Of a stretch of 64,000 bases of DNA, positions 58,219 through 64,000 are shown one piece after another. Within the stretch, counting starts at the first letter, position 1; each line of letters starts with the position of its first letter. The notes below the pieces were generated by a model that saw only the letters and a program-made list of their open reading frames with translations, was not told where the DNA came from and did not search any database. The translations under genes and the position numbers were made by a program. Source of the stretch: Jatrophihabitans sp. GAS493 (GTDB taxonomy: Bacteria; Actinomycetota; Actinomycetes; Mycobacteriales; Jatrophihabitantaceae); contig NZ_LT907982.1 in assembly GCF_900230215.1 (NCBI RefSeq), forward strand, positions 2,046,001 through 2,110,000. Reading direction: 5' to 3'.

Positions 58219-58614
58219 CTACTCGCTGAGCACCGCGTCGGCCCGGGCCAGAACGGTGTTGAGTACGCGGGTTGTGGTCGCCACGTCGGCGTCCGGGAGA
58301 CCGCTCCAGATCGCCGCCGACTGGCCGGCCGCTCTGGAGAGAATTCGATCGAGCAGGGCCGACCCGGTGGGGGAGAGGCGTCCGTGGCTCAGCAATCCCC
58401 GTTCGGTGAGAGTCGCGACGAGCTCAGCGGCCTCGGTGAAGTGAGCGCGGGCGAATACGGCGTCGCTGAGATCCTCGGTCGAGGTAAGGGTGCTCGCGAC
58501 TCTGAGCGTCACGTACTCCCGCTCGTCCAGGCCGGTGTCGACGAGGTTGCGGTGTAGAAGCGCGCCCAAGGTCTTCTCGGTGCGCCCCACCAGTTCGGGT
58601 CCGAAGCTGATCAT
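58219..58614 (-). CDS. MarR-like winged-helix protein
   Basis: 131 residues from ATG 58614, with GGAGG 4 bp upstream. VGRTEKTLGALLHRNLVDTG, AAELVATLTERGLLSHGRLS show a winged-helix-like C-terminal layout. Divergent from a second MarR gene across a 84-bp region with two inverted repeats. Confidence 0.75.
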   Translation of the reverse strand: MISFGPELVGRTEKTLGALLHRNLVDTGLDEREYVTLRVASTLTSTEDLSDAVFARAHFTEAAELVATLTERGLLSHGRLSPTGSALLDRILSRAAGQSAAIWSGLPDADVATTTRVLNTVLARADAVLSE

Positions 58615-58629
58615 CGTTCCTCCAATATT

Positions 58630-58674
58630 GTTGGTGGGGCCAACGATATACCTCATCCGTTGGACACGCCAACG
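58630..58674. promoter_or_regulatory. Two matching inverted repeats in a divergent MarR promoter
   Basis: GTTGG-TGGGG-CCAAC (58630-58644) and CGTTGG-ACACG-CCAACG (58658-58674) have the same half-site and spacing, about 29 bp centre to centre. They are the likely operators for one or both MarR proteins. Confidence 0.7.
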
Positions 58675-58697
58675 AATTATCGACGTATGCTTCGACC

Positions 58698-59129
58698 ATG
58701 CCTAACCGTCTGGAGCAGAAGCCGACCTGGTTGATCAGCCAGCTCTACCTGCGCGCTCACCGATTGCTGGCCGACGGCTTCGCGGACGCCGGATCGCGGG
58801 GTTACCACTATCGCCTCCTGGCCGCGCTGGAAGAGCAGGGGCCGACCAGCCAGGCGGAACTCGGTCGGGCGACCGGGATGGACCGCAGCGACGTCGTGGC
58901 GGCGCTGAACGAGCTGGCCGATGGTGGCTACGTCCGACGCAGCCCGGATGCCGAGGATCGTCGCCGCAATGTCATCACGATGACCCGTCGCGGCATCCGC
59001 CGCCTGGCTGATCTCGAACCGGTCGTCGCCGCGGCGCAGGTGAGTCTGCTGGCCGCGTTGAGCCGCACCGAGCAGGCGCAGCTTCTCGCCCTGATGCGCA
59101 AGGTCGTCGACGCCGCGCCCGAGGCCTGA
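58698..59129 (+). CDS. MarR-family regulator
   Basis: 143 residues: YHYRLLAALEEQGPTSQAEL, GRATGMDRSDVVAALNELAD, GGYVRRSPDAEDRRRNVITM, a complete MarR winged helix with the wing DxRRN motif. Its divergent partner at 58219 is probably the regulated gene, itself MarR-like and possibly an effector of the same response. Confidence 0.92.
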   Translation: MPNRLEQKPTWLISQLYLRAHRLLADGFADAGSRGYHYRLLAALEEQGPTSQAELGRATGMDRSDVVAALNELADGGYVRRSPDAEDRRRNVITMTRRGIRRLADLEPVVAAAQVSLLAALSRTEQAQLLALMRKVVDAAPEA

Positions 59130-59190
59130 TCCGCTCGGGCCGGCTGCTGGTCATGTGCGCACTTCACGAGCAGGAGTTCATACTCTGCTG

Positions 59191-60348
59191 ATGGTAGAGC
59201 CGAGGAGCGAGAGCAACGTCTTCCGTCGTGTGCTCGAACAGACCAACCTCGACGAGATGGTCGACGGTGTCTTCGCGAGTTTCGCCGATCAGTCCGAGTT
59301 CGCGTCCATGCGCCCGCCCGACGAAGTACTCAAGGGGTGGGTTCGCTGGAACATCAGTCTGGTCGTCCGCTGGTCGGTAGAGGGGGTGCCGCCCACCGAA
59401 GCCGAGCTTGACGCCTTCCGCGAACTGGCTCGGATCACCGCCTCCAACGGAACCCCGATCGACACCGTTCCCGCGAACTACCGGCGCGGTGCTCGCTTCG
59501 CCTGGAATTCGCTGCTGAACTCCACCCAGGACGCCGATCGGGAGGCGCTCCTGGCCGGGGCGGATCTGCTTTTCGAGTTCGTCGATCAGGTCTCGCGGGC
59601 GTTCACCGCGGCCTACGACGAGGCAACCCGCGCCGGTGGATATTCGGCCCAGGAGCGGGCTGCGCAGGCCCTCTTCGATCGTGTCGTCGCCAGCCAGGAG
59701 CTGGACCTCGATGACGAGCGGCTAGCCAAGCGAATCGGTATCGAGGTGAGCGCTCCGACGCGGCCCTTCGTGCTCGCGTCGCCCGGCCTTCCGGTGAGCT
59801 ACTACACCGGCCTTGCGCAGCGTCTACGAGATCTCGGTGTACTGGCCGTCGCCCGCGGTCGCATGATCAGCGGCGTGGCCCAGTGCCGGGTGCCCTGGTC
59901 TGATTTGGCCACCGACGCTTCGACCGTCTTCGCCGAGGGCGATCTGGTCACGGCGGCTCAGCTCGCCCGATCGCTGGAGGACCTGCGGCTGCTCGTCGAG
60001 GTCGCTGCTCGGCGTGGTGACCGGGGCGAGGTCGACGCAGACGACTACCTGCTCGACATCCTGTTGCACCGCTCGCCCGAGGTCGCCGCCCGCCTGCACG
60101 CGCGCGTGTACGGACGTCTGGACTCGGAGATGGCCCGCACGCTGGACGCCCTGATCAGCAACGACTTCGACCGGACGCGCACCGCGCTGGCCCTACCGGT
60201 GCACCGAAACACCTTGACCAATCGACTGAGCCGTATCGCCACGGTCACCGGGATCGATCTCGAATCGCCGCAGGGATCGACGCTGCTGTGGCTCGCCTGG
60301 CGTCAGCACAGCGCCGTCGCGAACACCCTCAGCCGGCTGACCGAATAG
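59191..60348 (+). CDS. PucR/CdaR-type transcriptional regulator
   Basis: 385 residues from ATG 59191; a GTG at 59155 would add 12. Central region is a PucR-like sensor. C-terminal HTH_30 segment: ALISNDFDRTRTALALPVHR, NTLTNRLSRIATVTGIDLES, typical of purine/sugar-diacid regulators. Target genes unknown; a cutinase gene follows. Confidence 0.88.
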   Translation: MVEPRSESNVFRRVLEQTNLDEMVDGVFASFADQSEFASMRPPDEVLKGWVRWNISLVVRWSVEGVPPTEAELDAFRELARITASNGTPIDTVPANYRRGARFAWNSLLNSTQDADREALLAGADLLFEFVDQVSRAFTAAYDEATRAGGYSAQERAAQALFDRVVASQELDLDDERLAKRIGIEVSAPTRPFVLASPGLPVSYYTGLAQRLRDLGVLAVARGRMISGVAQCRVPWSDLATDASTVFAEGDLVTAAQLARSLEDLRLLVEVAARRGDRGEVDADDYLLDILLHRSPEVAARLHARVYGRLDSEMARTLDALISNDFDRTRTALALPVHRNTLTNRLSRIATVTGIDLESPQGSTLLWLAWRQHSAVANTLSRLTE

Positions 60349-60535
60349 CGGGGCGCAGCGTCGGTCGCCACTGTGCAGGCGCACAGTCAGCGACCGTAAG
60401 TCGGTGCGGTACGCCGATTCCTTTGTTGGCTATCACGCATAGCGTGGCTGCGTCAGGCACCGTCCAGAGTTTTGCCAGCGGTGCCCAATCAACGAGCGTG
60501 CCGACCAACCAGCGTGCCAACCAAAAGGAGAGCTC

Positions 60536-61201
60536 ATGCCCAGAACCACCCCTCGTCGGGCCATCGCCGCCGTCGCCGGCGCGGCTGCGCTGATCGTGAG
60601 CACCCTGGTAGTCGGCTCCCAGGCTGTCGGTGCCGCTCCGGCGGCGGCGACCTGCACGAAGGCGAGATTCATCGTGGCCAAGGGCACCAGCGAGTTCGGC
60701 ACGCTCGGGTTCATCGTCGGCGACCGAATCAACGACCAGTTGACCAGCAAGGCGCCGGGTGTCTTCACTTCGGAGGCAGTGAACTACCCAGGTACGACTG
60801 ACGCCGACTCGCCGGTGAAGGGAGACGTGGCGGTGGTGGCTGCCGTGACCGCGGCGATCGCCGCCTGCCCGAACCAGAAGATCGTCATCTCCGGCTACTC
60901 CCAGGGCGCGCAGATCGTCGATGAGGCGTTTGGGATCGACATGACCGGCACGATCAATGGCGGACCGCCGACCGCAGTACTCCCGGCATCGGCTCGGTCC
61001 CACGTTGCCGCGGTCGTGCTGTTCGGCAATCCGTTGGGTTCCATCGGGAAGAAGGTCACCGGGCCGTACGCCAGCGTAACCAAGGAGTGGTGCGCCAGCG
61101 GGGATCCGGTCTGCAACCCGAACCAGATCAATATCCTGGCTCACCTGTCGTACTTCCTGAACGCATCCGATGCGGCAACCTACATACTCGCCAAGATCTA
61201 G
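60536..61201 (+). CDS. Secreted cutinase-family serine esterase
   Basis: 221 residues. Signal peptide with an AAPAAA-type cleavage region (about residue 37). Nucleophile Ser122 in ISGYSQGAQ, Asp190 in CASGDPVC and His203 in LAHLSYF form the triad; cysteine pairs C40/C111 and C186/C193 match the family disulfides. It should hydrolyse esters outside the cell (cutin-like polymers, lipids). An AAAAGGAG ribosome site precedes the ATG. Confidence 0.92.
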   Translation: MPRTTPRRAIAAVAGAAALIVSTLVVGSQAVGAAPAAATCTKARFIVAKGTSEFGTLGFIVGDRINDQLTSKAPGVFTSEAVNYPGTTDADSPVKGDVAVVAAVTAAIAACPNQKIVISGYSQGAQIVDEAFGIDMTGTINGGPPTAVLPASARSHVAAVVLFGNPLGSIGKKVTGPYASVTKEWCASGDPVCNPNQINILAHLSYFLNASDAATYILAKI

Positions 61202-61254
61202 CCCGCCGCGCTCTCGTCGCCGCTGACCGGCACTCTCCGGTTTAAGGTCGCCGA

Positions 61255-61791
61255 CTAAAGGGACGCGCCCTCGGCATCGGTACGGACCTCGGCCCAGTCG
61301 AGGGCGTCCAGGTTCACCACGATGGCGTCCTGCGTGGTGCGGGCGATCACCACGATCGCTTCCACCTCGGGGTCCGGGTTCTCCTCGCGATGGGGGATGT
61401 ACGGCGGCACGAAGATGTAGTCACCGGGGCCTGTCTGGATGCGGGTCTCGACCGGTTCGTCGCCCTCGAGATCGACGAAGACGAACGCCGGAGTGCCGGA
61501 GACGATGTAGATCGCGGTCTCCGATGCGCCGTGGTGGTGGTTGCCGGAGTTGGTGGAGGCGGGGACATGTGTCTGTCCCATCCAGAGGTTCTGGGCACCC
61601 ACCGTCTTTCCGCTGATCGCCTCCAGCCGCTTCATGCCGGTGGTCTGGGTCGTCTGGCCGATGAGCCCGGACGGGGCGATGCGGTGCAACCGCCGGTGAA
61701 ACGGATCGATGTCAGCGGGGAGCAGCACTCCGCTGGGCGTGCGAACGAACTCCGCAGAGGTCGATCCGGCGGGGACGTGAAGAGCGGGCAT
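61255..61791 (-). CDS. Cupin-domain protein
   Basis: 178 residues from ATG 61791. Cupin motifs: NHHHGASETAIYIVSGTPAF and PGDYIFVPPYIPHREENPDP, giving three His plus Glu for metal. ATG overlaps the LysR stop (ATGA), so it is the second gene of a LysR-cupin operon. Substrate unknown. Confidence 0.9.
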   Translation of the reverse strand: MPALHVPAGSTSAEFVRTPSGVLLPADIDPFHRRLHRIAPSGLIGQTTQTTGMKRLEAISGKTVGAQNLWMGQTHVPASTNSGNHHHGASETAIYIVSGTPAFVFVDLEGDEPVETRIQTGPGDYIFVPPYIPHREENPDPEVEAIVVIARTTQDAIVVNLDALDWAEVRTDAEGASL

Positions 61792-62738
61792 CAGGCACCT
61801 CTGGCTAGTTCGACGGTTGGCTCGATGCCAACGACTTGGGTGATTTCGTGGTTGATTTCGGTAGCCGGGGGCCGGGCCAGCGGCGGTGTCGTAGCTCCAC
61901 CCAGCAGTTGCCGGATCGCGTCGGTGGTGGCAAGGACGACGTCGGCGGCCAGCCCCGGCCGCGACCAGACAGCCAGTGGTAGTGGCAGTGGCTTCGGCAG
62001 GTCGTCGTGCTCGGCCAACCCGGCCGGCGGCTGCCCGAGAGTCGCCATCAGGGCGACCCCCTGCCGGGCTCCGACCGCGGCCTGGACGCCGGCCAGCTGT
62101 GGCGCCTCGGCGCTGATCTCGGCCGCGATCGCATGCTCGGCCAGGGTCTCGAGAGCGCGGGTGCGCAGCGCGCACGGGTCGTCGAAGGCGACGAGCGGAA
62201 TCGGTCCGGTGATCGGCGCCCGCCAGTCGGGGGCGGCATACCAGGTCAGCTCCAACTCTCCGACCGGCACGGCCCGGGGATCGTCGGTACTTCCGAGAAG
62301 GAGTGCCATGTCGATCCGCCCGGCGGCGAGACCGTCCCGCAGTTGTGTGCCCCGATCGATACGGAAGCGCGCCCGATACTCCGGCAGGCTCTGCTCCAGG
62401 GTGGCAGCCAGGTGTGGAAGTAACTGGGCCGCGGCGTGCTCGGTCGAGCCGATCACGATCGTCTGCTCCGTCTCCACGCCGAACGCGAGCAGGCTCTCGT
62501 CGTGCAGGGTGAGGATGCGTCGGGCCCGCACCAGCAGCTGTTCGCCGTCGGCGGTGAAGCGGGATCCGCGCCCCTGTCGCGCCACCAATGGACGGCCGAC
62601 GGCGGCCTCGAGGCGGCGCACGTGCTGGCTGATCGCCGCCTGGCTGAGATGCAGTGAGCGGGCCGCATGCTGGAACCCGCCGCAGTCGGCCACGGCGACG
62701 AAGCTGCGCAGCGGCGCGATGTCCAGGGTCCGGGGCAT
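61791..62738 (-). CDS. LysR-family regulator
   Basis: 315 residues. N-terminal winged HTH: LRSFVAVADCGGFQHAARSL, HLSQAAISQHVRRLEAAVGR. The effector-binding domain follows. It is divergent from the leader peptide and flavin monooxygenase, with the nested palindromes in between, and probably controls both sides. Confidence 0.93.
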   Translation of the reverse strand: MPRTLDIAPLRSFVAVADCGGFQHAARSLHLSQAAISQHVRRLEAAVGRPLVARQGRGSRFTADGEQLLVRARRILTLHDESLLAFGVETEQTIVIGSTEHAAAQLLPHLAATLEQSLPEYRARFRIDRGTQLRDGLAAGRIDMALLLGSTDDPRAVPVGELELTWYAAPDWRAPITGPIPLVAFDDPCALRTRALETLAEHAIAAEISAEAPQLAGVQAAVGARQGVALMATLGQPPAGLAEHDDLPKPLPLPLAVWSRPGLAADVVLATTDAIRQLLGGATTPPLARPPATEINHEITQVVGIEPTVELARGA

Positions 62739-62807
62739 GTCTACCAGGCTACTAGAGAATTGATCAGGGAATGTGATCGGTCACGATCAGAAACGTCATT
62801 GGACTTT

Positions 62808-62836
62808 CTAGACCTTGTCTAGCAGACTGCTAGACA
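62808..62836. promoter_or_regulatory. Nested CTAGAC palindromes
   Basis: CTAGAC (62808-62813), GTCTAG (62817-62822) and CTAGAC (62830-62835) lie in alternating orientation. The last two form a perfect 21-bp palindrome (arms TGTCTAGCAG and CTGCTAGACA, 62816-62836) that ends on the leader-peptide start codon. A strong operator candidate; the LysR protein or a sulfur-responsive repressor may bind. Confidence 0.7.
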
Positions 62837-62916
62837 TGACCCGGCCCACCGACGTGATGCTCACGTGTTGTCGCTGGCTCGACTACGCCCGCCAGGGCGC
62901 CTCGCTGTGTCGCTGA
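62836..62916 (+). CDS. 26-residue Cys-containing leader peptide
   Basis: ATG 62836 to TGA 62914-62916 encodes a peptide ending DYARQGASLCR, with LTCCRWL in the middle. The form (start, Arg/Cys stretch, then ASxCR-stop) is that of the actinobacterial putative leader peptides placed before sulfur-acquisition genes. Those act by cysteine-responsive attenuation in mycobacteria. The start overlaps the palindrome. About 212 bp separate it from the monooxygenase ATG, enough for an attenuator structure. Confidence 0.75.
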   Translation: MTRPTDVMLTCCRWLDYARQGASLCR

Positions 62917-63128
62917 ACCCGTCACCGCTCGGCGCGCTCAGCGCGCCGATGCCAGCTACGTCCCTGTCGCGGTAGCGCAGCACCTGCCGCTGAATCCGGG
63001 CTGAACCAGCCCGCTGGCGCACCGGCGCGCCAAACCATCCGAGTACGTCCCGATATCGCCGCTGCCCGCTTCGCCGGTCGGCGGTCTCTCTCTGCTCACT
63101 CACAATGTCGATCTGGAAGGCAAGTCCC

Positions 63129-64000
63129 ATGTCTGCCCGCACCCTCAAACTCGGCGCCATCCTCCTCGGAGTCGGTGGCCCCGGCCAGCACAACGCCTGG
63201 CTGCACCCCGACATCGCGCCCGATGCCAGCGTCGACGTCAACTGGTATATCAACCGGGCCAAGGAGGCCGAGGCGGCGAAGTTCGACCTGGTCTTCATCG
63301 TGGACAGCCAGTTCATTACCCCGGATTCACCGAATCACTACCTGAGCCGCCTGGAGCCGCTGACGCTGCTGTCGGCGATCGCCGTGCACACCACGAACAT
63401 CGGTCTGGTCGGGACGCTCACCACCTCCTACAACGAACCCTTCAACGTTGCCCGTCGCCTCTACTCCCTCGACCACATCAGTGGTGGGCGCGCCGGCTGG
63501 AACGTGGTGACCAGCGGCGACGCCGGCACCTCGGGCAACTACAGCCGCGACGAGCACTACGACTACCCCACCCGCTACGGCCGGGCCAAGGAGCACGTGC
63601 AGATCGCACAGGGTCTCTGGGACTCCTACGAGGCCGACGCCTTCCCGCGGGACAAGGAGCGCGGGGTCTTCTTCGACCGGAGCAAGCAGCACGCGCTCAA
63701 CCACGAGGGTGAGTACTTCTCGGTCGTCGGCCCGCTCAATCTCGAGCGCTCGGCCCAGGGGCAGCCGGTGATCTTCCAGGCCGGTGACTCGGAGGAGGGG
63801 CGCGACCTCGGTGCGAGTATCGCCGACGCCATCTTCACCCACGCCCCCACGCTGGAGCAGGCGGCCGCCTTCCGCACCGAGCTGCGCGCGCGGGCCGCCG
63901 CCAAGGGGCGTGACCCGGAGAATGTCCTTATCGTTCCGGGCATCTTCCCGATCATCGCCGACACCGACGAGGAGGCGCTGGCCAAGGAGGCGGCGATCGC
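63129..64000 (+). CDS. NtaA/DmoA-type LLM-class flavin monooxygenase (3' partial)
   Basis: The frame runs to the right edge. 290 residues visible: LKLGAILLGVGGPGQHNAWL, NWYINRAKEAEAAKFDLVFI, EPLTLLSAIAVHTTNIGLVG, TLTTSYNEPFNVARRLYSLD, HISGGRAGWNVVTSGDAG. This is the FMNH2-dependent NtaA/SnaA/DmoA/SoxA group, whose members cleave C-S or C-N bonds in compounds such as dimethyl sulfide, dibenzothiophene or NTA. With the Cys leader peptide upstream, a desulfurisation or sulfur-scavenging role is favoured. Confidence 0.93.
   Translation, partial: MSARTLKLGAILLGVGGPGQHNAWLHPDIAPDASVDVNWYINRAKEAEAAKFDLVFIVDSQFITPDSPNHYLSRLEPLTLLSAIAVHTTNIGLVGTLTTSYNEPFNVARRLYSLDHISGGRAGWNVVTSGDAGTSGNYSRDEHYDYPTRYGRAKEHVQIAQGLWDSYEADAFPRDKERGVFFDRSKQHALNHEGEYFSVVGPLNLERSAQGQPVIFQAGDSEEGRDLGASIADAIFTHAPTLEQAAAFRTELRARAAAKGRDPENVLIVPGIFPIIADTDEEALAKEAAI

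Noticed and set aside
1-64000. CRISPR arrays, rRNA genes or a replication origin
   Set aside because: No regularly spaced repeats, rRNA-like segments or DnaA-box clusters were noticed on reading.

Overview
High-GC DNA with actinobacterial gene content: a Glp/SepX-type division cluster next to galU, an FmdB zinc ribbon, a DUF222-HNH protein, MscL and dispersed moa genes. The combination suggests a soil-type member of the Actinomycetia, perhaps near Frankiales, Jatrophihabitantales or Nakamurellales. The sequence alone does not fix the genus. Both ends cut genes: a GGDEF-EAL protein at the left edge and an LLM-class flavin monooxygenase at the right edge.

Core-like left part (1-27.5 kb). Two tandem GGDEF-EAL proteins and a small membrane protein (2-4966) are followed by a 1.3 kb decayed integrated element flanked by a 43-bp copy of the tRNA-Arg(CCT) 3' half. 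Next comes the highlight of this part: a family 2A encapsulin shell gene (6436-7365) overlapping a SufS-like cysteine desulfurase cargo gene (7337-9415) that carries about 285 residues of low-complexity N-terminal extension. Together they should form a proteinaceous sulfur-handling compartment. Then come GNAT, DUF222-HNH, murB, a hemerythrin-like protein, membrane and lipoproteins, an SDR with a zinc ribbon, an MpaB-like oxygenase, and moaC-moaB-moaE. A moaD-like gene on the other strand appears to start with CTG. The mscL, SAF, fmdB, formyl-THF cyclo-ligase, galU, glp(moeA-like), rimJ-like, sepX/glpR series ends at tRNA-Ala(CGC).

Accessory part (27.5-50 kb). From tRNA-Ala the window becomes an island: two decayed serine-recombinase 3' ends sharing a 35-bp direct repeat, remnants of IS21, DUF2975, an alpha/beta hydrolase and a Phd-RelE pair, and intact toxin-antitoxin modules (RHH-Doc, VapBC, and an HTH plus nucleotidyltransferase pair). 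There is also a complete tyrosine recombinase, two MFS exporters, a glycosyltransferase, and a flotillin/NfeD-like pair behind a large uncharacterised protein. The most unusual object is an 80-residue protein made almost wholly of 24 tripeptides, 23 of which begin with serine (34239-34481).

Right part (50-64 kb). Small oxidoreductases (F420-type, VOC, two tandem SDRs) sit opposite a TetR regulator. They are followed by an EF-Tu-domain-III-like small protein, a DUF4238 protein, a secreted aerolysin-like protein, a divergent MarR pair with two matching inverted repeats, a PucR-type regulator, a cutinase, and a LysR-cupin operon. A 26-residue Cys-containing leader peptide with nested CTAGAC palindromes precedes the flavin monooxygenase. 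That leader type usually marks sulfur-responsive genes, so both ends of the window touch sulfur metabolism.
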